From: Kordia aestuariivivens
GTDB lineage: Bacteria; Bacteroidota; Bacteroidia; Flavobacteriales; Flavobacteriaceae
Assembly (NCBI RefSeq): GCF_014397005.1
Contig: NZ_JACGWS010000015.1
Span: forward strand, 85,420 to 149,419
Direction: 5' to 3'
DNA: 64,000 nucleotides
Below, piece after piece: positions 1 to 9,847 of this stretch. The translations under genes and the position numbers were made by a program. Below the pieces are notes generated by a model. It was given only the letters and a program-made list of their open reading frames with translations. It was not told the origin of the DNA and searched no databases. Position 1 is the stretch's first letter; each line of letters starts with the position of its first letter.

Positions 1-436
1 TTCCGTCTTCTGAAAATTTGTTTGGATCTAAAAATACTTCTGGTTCGTCATCGCCTTTTTGTCTGTAAATTACATATTGATTTTGCAATCCGTCATTTTT
101 ATAAAAATAGTCATACTCACCATGTTTGCGGGGCGCGGTAATTTTTTCGTAATTCACTAATTGTGTGTACCGCTTTTTTAATGCATCGCGAAATGGAATA
201 TTATCTAAATATCCAAAGGTTGTTTTGTTTTGATCTTTTACCCAAGCTTCTGTTTCTTTAGAACGATCGTCTTCAAGCCAACGATATGGATCTTTTACTT
301 CGGTACCAAATATGGTATCAATCACTTCTTTTTGTTGCGTTTCAGGATATGTCACTACAATTTCTTTTTTTTCAGGTTCTTTCTCGCAAGAGAAGAAAAG
401 TACTGCGAGACAACTAATTTTTAACAACGATTTCAT
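1..436 (-). CDS. Prolyl oligopeptidase (S9A), N-terminal part, predicted lipoprotein
   Basis: Partial gene that runs off the left edge; 145 codons from ATG at 436 are visible. The N-terminus (MKSLLKISCLAVLFFSCEKE) is a lipoprotein signal with Cys17 in the lipobox. It is followed by the block typical of prolyl oligopeptidase propellers: 'DPYRWLEDDRSKETEAWV', then 'YEKITAPRKHGEYDYFYKNDG'. S9A enzymes cleave after proline in short peptides, and a lipid-anchored form would act in the periplasm or at the surface. The catalytic Ser/Asp/His lie outside the window, so activity cannot be judged. Gene start and family call are secure. Confidence 0.88.
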   Translation of the reverse strand, partial: MKSLLKISCLAVLFFSCEKEPEKKEIVVTYPETQQKEVIDTIFGTEVKDPYRWLEDDRSKETEAWVKDQNKTTFGYLDNIPFRDALKKRYTQLVNYEKITAPRKHGEYDYFYKNDGLQNQYVIYRQKGDDEPEVFLDPNKFSEDG

Positions 437-476
437 AATAATACAGGATTGGTTAAAGTTCAAATTTAATCTAAAA

Positions 477-508
477 AAAACCACTTCAAAAGAATTGGAA
501 GTGGTTTT
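477..508 (-). terminator. Rho-independent terminator after the DoxX gene
   Basis: Stem CCACTTC/GAAGTGG extended by A4/T4 pairs, loop of about nine bases, followed on the minus strand by an uninterrupted T-run. It lies just downstream of the DoxX stop at 530 and upstream of the oligopeptidase start at 436, so the two are separate transcripts. Confidence 0.8.
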
Positions 509-529
509 AACATAATGTGATGGTTTTTA

Positions 530-916
530 CTAATAAAACAAAGGTTTAAATTGTGGCCAATGTTTGTAAATTAAGATTCCGTTTAGGAGTGCCACTACAA
601 GAGCACCAATCATTCCACTTGATAAATCTAAGAAGAAGTGAAATAGTAAAATATTCACCGAAATTGGCGCGAGTAATATTAGTGCAAAAGGCACCCATTT
701 TTTTAGAATTAGTAACACAGCAATATAGACTTCTAAGGCGCCAACAACAGGAAGTATGTATACGATGGAGCCAATGGAACCTTTAAGATTAGCAGGCATT
801 GTTATTAGTGACATGAACCCCGTTTCATTGAAAATCATGATGAGTTTGTTAGCACCAAATACGATGAGAATTAATCCTAATATAAAACGGATAATTTTAG
901 TAAAGTTAGAATTCAT
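530..916 (-). CDS. DoxX-family membrane protein
   Basis: A 128-residue protein with four predicted membrane segments: about residues 8-26 (IRFILGLILIVFGANKLI), 45-65, 70-90 and 95-115. The N-terminal 'RFILGLILIVFGANKL' block is typical of small DoxX/DoxD-like proteins. Family members are inner-membrane proteins of mostly unclear role; some have been tied to oxidative stress or quinone chemistry. It is a single-gene unit with its own terminator at 477-508 and a gap of about 180 bp to asd. No specific reaction can be assigned. Confidence 0.8.
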   Translation of the reverse strand: MNSNFTKIIRFILGLILIVFGANKLIMIFNETGFMSLITMPANLKGSIGSIVYILPVVGALEVYIAVLLILKKWVPFALILLAPISVNILLFHFFLDLSSGMIGALVVALLNGILIYKHWPQFKPLFY

Positions 917-1047
917 ATTGCGAGACTTTTTTGGTTAGTGTACTCTTAAGGTAAGAAAAAGATAGCGTATTCTCTAAATATTTCGACAACATGAATAATT
1001 ATAGGTTTTTAATAAGAAGCTGATTTGTAGTATTTTGGAATAAAAAA

Positions 1048-1071
1048 GACGCTTCGTATTTGCGAAGCGTC
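1048..1071 (-). terminator. Rho-independent terminator of asd
   Basis: Perfect 9-bp stem GACGCTTCG/CGAAGCGTC with a six-base loop; on the minus strand it is followed by TTTTTTA. It sits 29 bp after the asd stop codon. Confidence 0.9.
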
Positions 1072-1099
1072 CGTAAGTATATGTTGTAACAAAAATCAG

Positions 1100-2089
1100 T
1101 TAAACCAACTTGTGATCTACTAGATATTGTGCAATTTGAACCGCATTTGTGGCAGCGCCTTTGCGTAAGTTATCGGCAACAATCCACATATTTAAGCTAT
1201 TTCGTTGCGAACCATCGCGACGAATTCTTCCCACAAATACATCATCTTTTCCTTCTGCATAAATTGGCATTGGATATACATTTACATCAGGATTGTCTTG
1301 TACCACAATTCCAGGTGATTCGTGTAATAGTTTGCGAACTTCTGCTACATCAAAATCATTTTCAAACTCAACGTTTACACTTTCAGAATGTCCTCCAACT
1401 ACCGGAATACGAATGGCAGTTGCCGTAATAGCAATGGTTGCATCATTCAAAATTTTCTGCGTTTCGCGGACCAATTTCATTTCTTCTTTGGTATATCCGT
1501 TTTCTTCAAATACATCACAATGTGGCAATGCGTTTTTATGAATTGGATACGGATATGCCATTTCTCCTTTTTCACCAGCATATTCACTTTCCAACTGTCG
1601 AACCGCTTTTACACCAGTTCCTGAAATGGATTGATAGGTAGAAACTACAATACGTTTGATTTTATATTTTTTGTGTAATGGCGCCAATACGACAACCATT
1701 TGAATCGTAGAACAATTTGGGTTTGCAATAATTTTATCATTGGCTGTGAGTTCGTTAGCGTTGATTTCTGGAACGACTAATTTTTTAGAATGATCCATTC
1801 GCCATGCAGATGAATTATCAATAACGGTTGTACCGACAGCTTCAAATTTTGGTGCCCATTCGAGTGAAGTATTTCCACCAGCAGAAAACAACGCAATATC
1901 AGGTTTGGCATTTATAGCATCTTGCATACTTACAATAGGATATGCGTTTCCTTGATAGGTAATTTCTTTTCCAATTGATTTTTCAGAAGCTACTGGAATT
2001 AGGGTTGAAACGGGAAATTTTTGTTCTGCTAATACTTTTAACATCACAGTTCCTACCATTCCTGTTGCGCCAACGACTGCTACTTTCAT
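1100..2089 (-). CDS. asd: Aspartate-semialdehyde dehydrogenase
   Basis: A 329-residue enzyme that reduces 4-phospho-L-aspartate to aspartate 4-semialdehyde with NADPH, the branch point to lysine/diaminopimelate, threonine and methionine. The Rossmann motif VGATGMVG is at residues 6-13. The catalytic cysteine is Cys126 in NPNCST, and the active-site histidine is His234 in GGHSESV. Length is normal for the family. It is transcribed alone and ends in a strong hairpin at 1048-1071. Confident call. Confidence 0.96.
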   Translation of the reverse strand: MKVAVVGATGMVGTVMLKVLAEQKFPVSTLIPVASEKSIGKEITYQGNAYPIVSMQDAINAKPDIALFSAGGNTSLEWAPKFEAVGTTVIDNSSAWRMDHSKKLVVPEINANELTANDKIIANPNCSTIQMVVVLAPLHKKYKIKRIVVSTYQSISGTGVKAVRQLESEYAGEKGEMAYPYPIHKNALPHCDVFEENGYTKEEMKLVRETQKILNDATIAITATAIRIPVVGGHSESVNVEFENDFDVAEVRKLLHESPGIVVQDNPDVNVYPMPIYAEGKDDVFVGRIRRDGSQRNSLNMWIVADNLRKGAATNAVQIAQYLVDHKLV

Positions 2090-2205
2090 CTGTTTATTTT
2101 TATTTTTTTGTAATTCTATGAAGCAAAACTAGTAATAATTATAGTGCGGTTTGTATAAAAATTTGGAATTATCAAAAGGATCACAAAAAGTTATATATAA
2201 CACAA

Positions 2206-2229
2206 AAGCCACTCCGTAAAGAGTGGCTT
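2206..2229 (-). terminator. Rho-independent terminator of mscL
   Basis: 9-bp stem AAGCCACTC/GAGTGGCTT with loop CGTAAA, starting 25 bp after the mscL stop. A short TTTTGTG tract follows on the minus strand. Confidence 0.82.
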
Positions 2230-2253
2230 CTTATTATTATAATTTCGAGAAAA

Positions 2254-2667
2254 TTATTTTTTCAATAAGTCTCTAATTTCTCCTAATAATTCTTCTTGCG
2301 TTGGTCCTGCTGGAGGTGCTGGAGCTGCCGCTTCTTCTTTCTTCTTCATTTTATTGTAAGCTTTCACAATTAAGAACATTACCAAACCTACAATTAATAA
2401 GTTTACAATAGCATTGATCCAAATACCATAAGATATTACTGCTCCACCTGCTTCTTTTGCAGCTGCTAATGTTTCATATTCTTTTCCATCCAAGGCAAGA
2501 AACATATTTGCAAAATCAGTTCCACCTGTAAAGTATCCTACAAAAGGCATTACAATATTGTCTACAAATCCTTTTACAACACCGCCAATTGCTCCTGCCA
2601 TAATTACGGCAACGGCAAACTCTATGACATTACCGCCAGTGATAAATTCTTTAAATTCTTTCAACAT
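2254..2667 (-). CDS. mscL: Large-conductance mechanosensitive channel MscL
   Basis: A 137-residue inner-membrane channel that opens under membrane tension to release solutes in hypo-osmotic shock. The N-terminal amphipathic helix and TM1 (FKEFITGGNVIEFAVAVIMA) and TM2 (about residues 80-100, SYGIWINAIVNLLIVGLVMF) are clear. It ends in a charged helix after a KKKEEAAAPAPP linker. The periplasmic loop carries GTDFANMF. Length and order match the family. Single gene, terminator at 2206-2229. Confidence 0.96.
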   Translation of the reverse strand: MLKEFKEFITGGNVIEFAVAVIMAGAIGGVVKGFVDNIVMPFVGYFTGGTDFANMFLALDGKEYETLAAAKEAGGAVISYGIWINAIVNLLIVGLVMFLIVKAYNKMKKKEEAAAPAPPAGPTQEELLGEIRDLLKK

Positions 2668-2754
2668 AATATTTGATTGTTAGTTATTAATTGAATCTAA
2701 ATTTAGTAAAAAATAGTACAACTTTAACATTTGTTGAAATAGAGAATGGATATT

Positions 2755-3864
2755 TTAACGAAGAAATACACGTTTTACTCGTTGAGATACCGCTGTGAGT
2801 AGTTCATACGAGATGGTGTTTATTTTTGAAGCGAGTTCTTCAGCACTTTGTCCTTCACCAAAAATGATGACTTCATCGCCTTCGTTACAACGAATATTGG
2901 TGACATCTACCATCATCATATCCATACATACGTTTCCAATGATTGGTGCTAGTTTTCCATTGATAACAACAGCGCCAACACCATTCCCAAATTGTCTGCT
3001 AATTCCGTCTGCATGTCCTATTGGAATAGTTGCGGTTGTTTTATAATCATCCGCGACGAAAGCACGGTTATATCCAACACTTTCTCCTTTTTCGATGCGA
3101 TGTATTTGTGAAATTACAGATTTTAAAGAAGCTATGGGTTGCAGTTTTTTGTCAAATTTTGGATCATTTCCAAAACCGTATAAGCCAATTCCTGTTCTGA
3201 CCATATCAAAATGCGCTTCAGGATAGTTGAAAATCCCAGATGTATTTACCATATGAAGCATCGGTTTATACTGCATTGCTTTTTCAAAAGATGCACTAAT
3301 TTCTTTGAATGTCTGTATTTGATTCTTGGTAAATTCTTTTTCATTGAGATCTTCAGAAGCCGCAATATGTGAAAATATAGAAACTGCTTTTAGTTGCGAG
3401 AGCGTTTTGAGTTTTTTGGTAATATGATCTACATCAGTGTGAAAAAACCCTAAACGATTTAATCCTGTATTGAATTTTATATGTACCGGATAGTCTTTTT
3501 TTCCTTGTTTTGCCGCTTCATGAGCAAACGCATTGAAAATCCGATCGTTGTATAAACTAGGTTCTAAGTTGTAGTTAATTGCATGTTTTAGATTTACTAT
3601 TTGCGGATGCAATACTAAAATTGGCGTTGTAATTCCTGCAGCTCGTAAATAAGCACCTTCTCGGATGTAAGCTACTGCAAAATAATCAACGTTTAGTTCA
3701 TCTTGTAGAAACTTAGCAACTTCAACAGCATCGCTTCCGTAGCCAAACGCTTTGACAACGGCTAAGATTTTAGTTCCTGTTTTGGTCTGGGATTTTATAA
3801 ACTCAAAGTTGTGCTGTAATGCTTTGAAATTGATTTCTAAAACAGATTCTTGTATGTGTAACAT
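2755..3864 (-). CDS. alr: Alanine racemase
   Basis: A 369-residue PLP enzyme that interconverts L- and D-alanine for peptidoglycan synthesis. The PLP lysine is Lys38 in AVVKAFGYG, and the opposite-face catalytic tyrosine is Tyr265 in ESVGYNRAF. The C-terminal beta-domain carries GNVCMDMMMVDVT. The start is nine bases after the tdk stop, so the two are probably co-transcribed from the tdk promoter. Confidence 0.95.
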   Translation of the reverse strand: MLHIQESVLEINFKALQHNFEFIKSQTKTGTKILAVVKAFGYGSDAVEVAKFLQDELNVDYFAVAYIREGAYLRAAGITTPILVLHPQIVNLKHAINYNLEPSLYNDRIFNAFAHEAAKQGKKDYPVHIKFNTGLNRLGFFHTDVDHITKKLKTLSQLKAVSIFSHIAASEDLNEKEFTKNQIQTFKEISASFEKAMQYKPMLHMVNTSGIFNYPEAHFDMVRTGIGLYGFGNDPKFDKKLQPIASLKSVISQIHRIEKGESVGYNRAFVADDYKTTATIPIGHADGISRQFGNGVGAVVINGKLAPIIGNVCMDMMMVDVTNIRCNEGDEVIIFGEGQSAEELASKINTISYELLTAVSQRVKRVFLR

Positions 3865-3873
3865 TATTGGTAG

Positions 3874-4518
3874 TTAATTGTCCGATTGTTGTTTTGGAAT
3901 GATTTCTTCCGCATCATCAACTTCAATCTCTTTCACTGATTCTTTTAGCATTGCTTTGTAATAAGCAGCGCGACTTAATGGCTCGTATTCGTCAGTTTCA
4001 CCAAGCAAGACCAGATCGTCGCTTTTGGATTTTCTAAAACTGTATTGTGCTAAATTTCCCGTTCGTGTGCAAACAGCATGTACTTTGGTTACGTATTCGG
4101 CTGTTGCCATCAATGCTGGCATAGGTCCAAAAGGATTTCCTTTAAAATCCATATCAAGCCCAGCAACGATCACTCTAATTCCTTTATTGGCTAAATCATT
4201 ACAAACAGCCACAATTTCATCATCAAAAAATTGCGCTTCATCAATTCCAACAACCTCACAATCGTGGGCTAATAATCGAATGTTAGCGGCAGCGGGAACA
4301 GGTGAAGAACGAATTTCGTTTGCATCATGTGATACAACTTTTTCATCATCATATCGAATATCAACAGCAGGTTTGAAGATTTCTACTTTCTGCTTTGCAA
4401 ACTGTGCTCGTTTGAGTCTACGGATCAATTCTTCGGTTTTTCCGGAGAACATTGAACCACAAATAACTTCAATCCAACCAAATTGTTCTTTATGATTTAC
4501 TGTATTTTCGAGAAACAT
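3874..4518 (-). CDS. tdk: Thymidine kinase
   Basis: A 214-residue type II thymidine kinase that phosphorylates thymidine to dTMP in salvage. The P-loop is GSMFSGKT (residues 21-28) and the Walker B/catalytic segment is GIDEAQFF (91-98). The zinc ribbon of the family is degraded. The first CxxC position keeps only Cys150 in AVCTRTG, and the second pair is replaced by [10 protein letters not shown], so a structural zinc is unlikely. It precedes alr by nine bases in the same direction. Confidence 0.94.
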   Translation of the reverse strand: MFLENTVNHKEQFGWIEVICGSMFSGKTEELIRRLKRAQFAKQKVEIFKPAVDIRYDDEKVVSHDANEIRSSPVPAAANIRLLAHDCEVVGIDEAQFFDDEIVAVCNDLANKGIRVIVAGLDMDFKGNPFGPMPALMATAEYVTKVHAVCTRTGNLAQYSFRKSKSDDLVLLGETDEYEPLSRAAYYKAMLKESVKEIEVDDAEEIIPKQQSDN

Positions 4519-4621
4519 TTTGTAATTTTCAAGTCGAAAACGAATTTATACTCGTTTTTGTAAAGGTGGAACAAATTTATTAAAAAACCAAAGGTTATAC
4601 AACGACATTAGCTTAAAAATT

Positions 4622-5416
4622 ATGAAGAAAAAATTAGAAGGAGATTTAGTAAGTATTGCGCATCGCATCCTTAAGTTAAAGGGAAGAGAAGACGTAGTTG
4701 CGCTACATAAAGAAGCAAAGGAAGTTTTTGAAAAGTTGTCGGTATTATTGTTTTTTGAAGAACAATTTAAAGATTCTGTGCCTGAGTATGCAGATTCTTC
4801 TTTTTTCCAAACTTTAGAAAATGTATACAACCATGATAAGGTAGAACAAAACGCTGAAGATGATGATATTATTCGTCATAGCTTGGTTGCAGAAGATCCA
4901 GAACAAGACGATTTGATTGAGCCGTTGATGGAAACTATCAGAAACATGGTGGCTGAAATGCCAGAAGAAGATGAAGATGAGGCAGCAGTAGAAACGCCGA
5001 CACCATCAACACCAAAACAACAAACCTTAGAAGATATTTTAGCAGATGTATTGCCGCAACCTACGTTTGTAAAGAGCGAAGATGTAGCTAAAGAAACTAC
5101 AGAAACAAGCCCTGCACAAACCGTTACGAAAGAGGTAAAAGCTACTAAAACGGAGACCAAACCTAAGTCTTTAAATGATCGGTTGAATACAGGAATTTCT
5201 ATTGGATTAAACGATCGTATTGCATTTACAAAGCATTTATTTGAAGGCAATCAGGAAGATTATAATCGTGTAATTTCGCAATTGAATACTACAGAAACAG
5301 AAACAGAAGCGAAAGACTTTATTTATAATATGATCAAACCCGATTATAAAAATTGGGCAGGAAAAGAAGAGTATGAAAATCGCTTTATAGAGATTATAGA
5401 ACGTAAGTTTGCGTAG
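4622..5416 (+). CDS. Conserved hypothetical acidic protein
   Basis: A 264-residue cytoplasmic protein of unknown function, with no signal peptide or membrane segment. Residues 1-60 look helical (SIAHRILKLKGREDVVALHKEAKEVFEKL). Residues about 80-185 are low-complexity and acidic or Thr/Pro-rich (EEDEDEAAVETPTPSTP). A well-formed C-terminal part from about 188 (KSLNDRLNTGISIGLNDRIAF... to the end) is probably the conserved domain. It is divergent from tdk with about 100 bp between starts. The two folded ends joined by a disordered linker suggest a scaffold or adaptor, but nothing in the sequence fixes a role. Confidence 0.75.
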   Translation: MKKKLEGDLVSIAHRILKLKGREDVVALHKEAKEVFEKLSVLLFFEEQFKDSVPEYADSSFFQTLENVYNHDKVEQNAEDDDIIRHSLVAEDPEQDDLIEPLMETIRNMVAEMPEEDEDEAAVETPTPSTPKQQTLEDILADVLPQPTFVKSEDVAKETTETSPAQTVTKEVKATKTETKPKSLNDRLNTGISIGLNDRIAFTKHLFEGNQEDYNRVISQLNTTETETEAKDFIYNMIKPDYKNWAGKEEYENRFIEIIERKFA

Positions 5417-5535
5417 TTTTTTTAGACTTGCTTAGATTGTTGGATTGTTTAGACTTTTTAGATTTTGTACTTCGATAAACAAGTAGAACTATCGAGAAGC
5501 ACTTTGATTTCAATAATTTTACTTGTTTAGAGGTT

Positions 5536-5613
5536 CGTCAAACTGAACTTGATTCAGTTTCACATAATAGTAAGATTCATTTGTAAAGATGCTGAATCAA
5601 GTTCAGCATGACG
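5536..5613. repeat. Inverted intergenic repeat (CTGAACTTGATTCAG family), full copy
   Basis: The left arm 5536-5560 and the right arm 5590-5613 are near-perfect inverted copies of CGTCANNCTGAACTTGATTC separated by about 30 bp. Each arm contains a GAACTTGATTC core that is itself partly palindromic. A second full copy is at 12688-12766 and half copies are at 20575 and 36342. The element lies in the convergent gap between the acidic protein and the DUF11 gene. Confidence 0.85.
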
Positions 5614-5634
5614 AAATTTTGGCTACCAAATTTT

Positions 5635-8600
5635 CTAATAATTAACATAAACCCAACCCGTTTTTTCAATGGTATTTCCTTGTAATTTTAATACATAGAA
5701 ATATGTTCCAACAGGTACAATTTGATTCTTCTCAAAGAGCACAACATTTTGGTTGCACTCGCCATTCCAGTCGTTTGCGTAGTTTCTTGTTTTGTACACA
5801 ATAGTTCCCCATCTGTTGAAAATGATCAATTCGTTGTCCGAATAATTGTCTAAACATTCAATTTCCCAAACATCATTTATTGTATTGTCATTTGGTGAAA
5901 AACCACTCGGAATTTGCAAACAATCAGGCAGTGTAAACGCTTCTGCTGAATTATTCGTGAGATCCAAGTCAACATCATCCTGACTCACTATTTGTACAAC
6001 ATTTGTATAATCATCGCCGTCTACAACGGTTACATTAATTGTTAACGTTGCCGAACTTCCTGCTGTTAATGTAGCAATTGTCCATAATTGTGTATTAGAA
6101 TCATACAAACCGCTACTTGTGGTATGTGAAACATAATTATATCCATTTGGAAGCATTTCTTCGATGACAATATTAGAAGCATCTAAAGCACTATTGTTGG
6201 TAATTGTAATGGTAAATTGTACCGATTCGCCAATAGAAGGTGTATCAATATCTACTTCTTTTTCAATGCCTAAATCAATACAGGAAACAGCAGTAATAGT
6301 AATCATTTCTCTTGCAATTCCAGGACAGTTATTTTCATTGATAACTTCAATTTCATACACTATATCTGCTGTAATTATTGAAGTTTCAAAGCTCGTTCCT
6401 GTAAATATGATTTGAGTTGGATCGGCACTTTCATACCAATTATACGTATACGCTATCGTTGGATTGTCAATAGTAAGTGTCGTTGTTGTTCCAGAACAGA
6501 CTTCTGCATCCGCAATGCCTAAGTTGATATCATTGTGAATTTCAAAAACGTCAACTTGAATTTCAGTTTCATCATCATCCGCCAATCCATCCGCTAAATC
6601 GTCTATTGTAAAACTCGTCGTTACATCGCTGTCTAAATCAGTCGTATCTGTCGCAGTAATTTCTGCGGTACTTTCATATTGATTCGTTAAGGCAACATCT
6701 ACATTTAAAATCGTTGTTGTAATTTCTGCGGTAAACGTATTGCTTCCAGCTGCAGCTGAAATACTAATATTGGAAAGTTCCCAAATTCCTGTTGTATTTG
6801 TGTACGTTCCGCCTGCATTGTCTGAAATATAGGTAAATCCTAAAGGATTCAAATAGTGTTCAATAGCAACGCTTGTCACATCATCAGGACCATTATTGGT
6901 TACCGTTAACGTAAATATTGCTTCATCGCCTTCACAATATTGCGTTTGATTTGGTGTTAACGAAATCTCTAAATCAGCACTTGGTGGAAGTGGTAATACA
7001 TTTAAGGTTGCAAAAACGCTTGTTGCATCTATATTATTTAAGTTTGAAAAATTGGTAAATTCATTTGTATAGAAACCACTTGTGGAAGAAGTAACTAATA
7101 CCGAAAATGTACAATTGGCAACTCCGGCAGGAAATACCAAATTGGCAATTCCAACAAAATCATCATTTGTCAATCCAACAAAATCTGCTGTACAACCGTT
7201 ACTTTGTACCCAAGACGGATCGCCCGCTAAGACAATTCCCGCAGGTAAATTATCTGTAAAAGAAATTCCAGATTGTGCTAAGTTTCCAGGAACATTTTCA
7301 ATCGTAAAAGTTAATAAAGATGTTTGCGATGCTATAATTTCATCGGGCACAAAACTTTTAAATACTTGTGGTGAAATTACTTGAACATTAGAAATAGAAA
7401 TATTTGTACTTGGATCAAATTCTCCATTATTAGCAGGATCTGGTTGTACTTCAGCAATATTGTTAAACGAACCTCCAAAATTTGGTGCTACTACAGGAAT
7501 TCGTAATTGTATGGTTGCATCTGGATCTAACAATGGAATAACACCAGAAACTATATTTGTAGCTGAATCTACAGTAAATGTTGTCACACAAGTAGCACTT
7601 CCACTTGTAACGGTACATGTTGGTGTTCCTGTAATGGTAAATGCACTATTGACAGTTGTGCTAAAAGTTGCGTCTGTAGCTGTTGAACTAATGACACTAT
7701 TGGTAATATCTACAATCCACTCAAAATTACTATTGATAGGAACCGTTGGCGAAGAAGGAAACGTTTGTACGATTAAATCTACGCAAGGTGTTAAAAAACT
7801 TGTAGCAATGGATGTCTTTGTAAAATTTAGCCCGTCCAAAATAGTTCCTGTAACACCATTGGCAACGGATGTTACCATACTTGAACATTCGGGAGTCCAA
7901 TTGACAACAACTTCAAACGTAATAGAACTTTGGGGAGCAAGTTCCCAATTTTCAGCGGCGGTAATCTCCCAAAAAACATCATTCGTTAGTGTATAATTGG
8001 TGCCAATATTTGCATTCGTTACATCATAACAACTTGCTGTTCCTGTGGTTGAAACACAGTTTACCGATTGTAATACGGCAGTTACAGTAGTCGCAGTTAT
8101 AGGAGAAGCATAAAAGTCTACTAATGACAATGGAATTGACACTAAATTATTATTTGTCACTGTAATTTCATACGTAATATCGCCCCATGGAATAGGTTCG
8201 TTTGCGGAACCGCCTAATGGTAATGTTGGACTTATTTGTGTTTTGGTAATTAGAAAATCATTGATACTAATACATTGAGCAGTTCCAGGTGCTTGCGGAA
8301 GAACGGTATTAGAAAACTCATTATTATCATCAGGATTACAATCAACATGTTCTAACATATTGATAGTACTTCGGTAATTAGAAATAATTACATCATTGGA
8401 AGGACAAATAGGTTCTATATAACGAACAACAGTTCTTGTGACGACTTGACCGCCCGAAGGAATTATATAATCTTCCACGGACCAAAATTGCCCTGTAGGA
8501 CCAATTACATAATTAGTGGTTCCACAATTTAATCCACCTGTGGCACTAATGCATTGTACAGAGATAATTTCCCACTCCACACCCAAATTTTGTAAAAAGA

Positions 8601-9711
8601 AACGAATTGTGGTATCTAACGGACCATTATTAGTTACGGTAGTTTCATAGGTTACCGTTTGGTTATAATCGGCAATAATTGCTCCACCTGCAGGATCTGT
8701 TTGAATTGTATTAATGGTAACATCTGTACACGGACAAAGTACAGAAAGTAATAAATTTGTAACTTCAATATTTGACTGTGTTGCCGATGTAGTATTATTT
8801 GCTAACGCTACTCTGGCAAAACTTCGCGTTCTGATCAAGCTAGATTCTAATCCGCATTCGCCTTCAAAATAGGCATACACAACTCTAAATGTAATACTTG
8901 ATTGTGAAGGAAATATAATTTGGTTATCAAACAAATACATTTCTTGTGTTGGAACAATTACCGTAGGATTTCCGGAAGTAACGCCTAAATCTGCCGGACA
9001 TGAAACGCCGTTCGTACTACCAATACATTGCAACGAAATTAATTGTACCAATGCTGTTCCATTATCTGCGGTAGATTGCATTCCTTGAAACAAACTAAAA
9101 TTATCAATAGGATATTCAATGGTACTATTATTTGTAATAGTAAACTCAAACGTAACTTGATCGCCCCAAGCGGAAATTGCAGTTCCTGCTGCTGGCGAAA
9201 TCTGCTGGTAGTCTATCACAAAATCTAACGGAACATTATTTACGTCCATAGAAACGATAGATGTATTACTATCGGGCATGGTATCTGTGGTGCCTGTTGG
9301 CGGAAAAGCTTCTGCAATTGTTGAAATTCCTCCTAATTCTGTAGGCGCTCTTAAAGTAATTCGAATTTGTACGCTAGAATTTGTTGGCATGTTTGGAAGC
9401 AAGCCTGTTATCAAATTTGTTCCTCCATTAAACACCAAATTTGTAGCCAAATCTGCGCCACCAAGCGGGTTGATGCTTTCAATAGAAACGAACGTAACAT
9501 TTGGATTTAATTGTTGTGAAAATGTAGCATTACTAACAGAATTTCCAGAATTACTAATGGTGGTAACATAGTTAAATTCTTGAAATAAAAATACATTTGG
9601 AATGGTAGTTCCGCCAGCATCTGTAACTTCAACACTAATAGATAAATCTGTGGTTTGACTCCACACAGATGTGGATATTAACAGGAAAAAGAGGTAAAAT
9701 AGTCGGCTCAT
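5635..9711 (-). CDS. Giant secreted DUF11-repeat surface protein with T9SS type B sorting domain
   Basis: A 1358-residue secreted protein. Residues 1-18 form a signal peptide (LFYLFFLLISTSVWSQ). The body is a string of beta-sandwich repeats of the DUF11/CARDB type, recognisable by recurrent 'ITNNS', 'VTNNGPDDVTSVAIEHYL' and 'ADLEISLTPNQTQY' blocks. The last ~90 residues form a gliding-motility-associated/T9SS type B C-terminal domain (FSPNDNTINDVWEI, 'ELIIFNRWGTIVYKTRNYANDW', 'GTYFYVLKL'). Such proteins cross the outer membrane by type IX secretion and act as adhesins or matrix components. Many Cys occur in the repeats. No ligand can be inferred. Single transcription unit. Confidence 0.88.
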   Translation of the reverse strand: MSRLFYLFFLLISTSVWSQTTDLSISVEVTDAGGTTIPNVFLFQEFNYVTTISNSGNSVSNATFSQQLNPNVTFVSIESINPLGGADLATNLVFNGGTNLITGLLPNMPTNSSVQIRITLRAPTELGGISTIAEAFPPTGTTDTMPDSNTSIVSMDVNNVPLDFVIDYQQISPAAGTAISAWGDQVTFEFTITNNSTIEYPIDNFSLFQGMQSTADNGTALVQLISLQCIGSTNGVSCPADLGVTSGNPTVIVPTQEMYLFDNQIIFPSQSSITFRVVYAYFEGECGLESSLIRTRSFARVALANNTTSATQSNIEVTNLLLSVLCPCTDVTINTIQTDPAGGAIIADYNQTVTYETTVTNNGPLDTTIRFFLQNLGVEWEIISVQCISATGGLNCGTTNYVIGPTGQFWSVEDYIIPSGGQVVTRTVVRYIEPICPSNDVIISNYRSTINMLEHVDCNPDDNNEFSNTVLPQAPGTAQCISINDFLITKTQISPTLPLGGSANEPIPWGDITYEITVTNNNLVSIPLSLVDFYASPITATTVTAVLQSVNCVSTTGTASCYDVTNANIGTNYTLTNDVFWEITAAENWELAPQSSITFEVVVNWTPECSSMVTSVANGVTGTILDGLNFTKTSIATSFLTPCVDLIVQTFPSSPTVPINSNFEWIVDITNSVISSTATDATFSTTVNSAFTITGTPTCTVTSGSATCVTTFTVDSATNIVSGVIPLLDPDATIQLRIPVVAPNFGGSFNNIAEVQPDPANNGEFDPSTNISISNVQVISPQVFKSFVPDEIIASQTSLLTFTIENVPGNLAQSGISFTDNLPAGIVLAGDPSWVQSNGCTADFVGLTNDDFVGIANLVFPAGVANCTFSVLVTSSTSGFYTNEFTNFSNLNNIDATSVFATLNVLPLPPSADLEISLTPNQTQYCEGDEAIFTLTVTNNGPDDVTSVAIEHYLNPLGFTYISDNAGGTYTNTTGIWELSNISISAAAGSNTFTAEITTTILNVDVALTNQYESTAEITATDTTDLDSDVTTSFTIDDLADGLADDDETEIQVDVFEIHNDINLGIADAEVCSGTTTTLTIDNPTIAYTYNWYESADPTQIIFTGTSFETSIITADIVYEIEVINENNCPGIAREMITITAVSCIDLGIEKEVDIDTPSIGESVQFTITITNNSALDASNIVIEEMLPNGYNYVSHTTSSGLYDSNTQLWTIATLTAGSSATLTINVTVVDGDDYTNVVQIVSQDDVDLDLTNNSAEAFTLPDCLQIPSGFSPNDNTINDVWEIECLDNYSDNELIIFNRWGTIVYKTRNYANDWNGECNQNVVLFEKNQIVPVGTYFYVLKLQGNTIEKTGWVYVNY

Positions 9712-9847
9712 ATATTATAAATGATACGCAAAACCTTAAAAGGTTGCGTATATATAACAATAAAGGTACAGTAATTACGACTTATATTTTTTTAATAGTT
9801 ATTTTTGAATTGAAATTTAACAGGAACTTCAACTTCTAAACGCAGCA

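Noticed and set aside
4025..4495. 156-codon plus-strand frame
   Set aside because: Antisense to thymidine kinase, whose motifs are unmistakable; no family features.
7460..7996. Long open frame (178 codons) on the plus strand
   Set aside because: It lies wholly antisense to the DUF11 surface-protein gene, has no recognisable domain, and its existence follows from the Thr/Asn/Val-rich codon pattern of the opposite strand.
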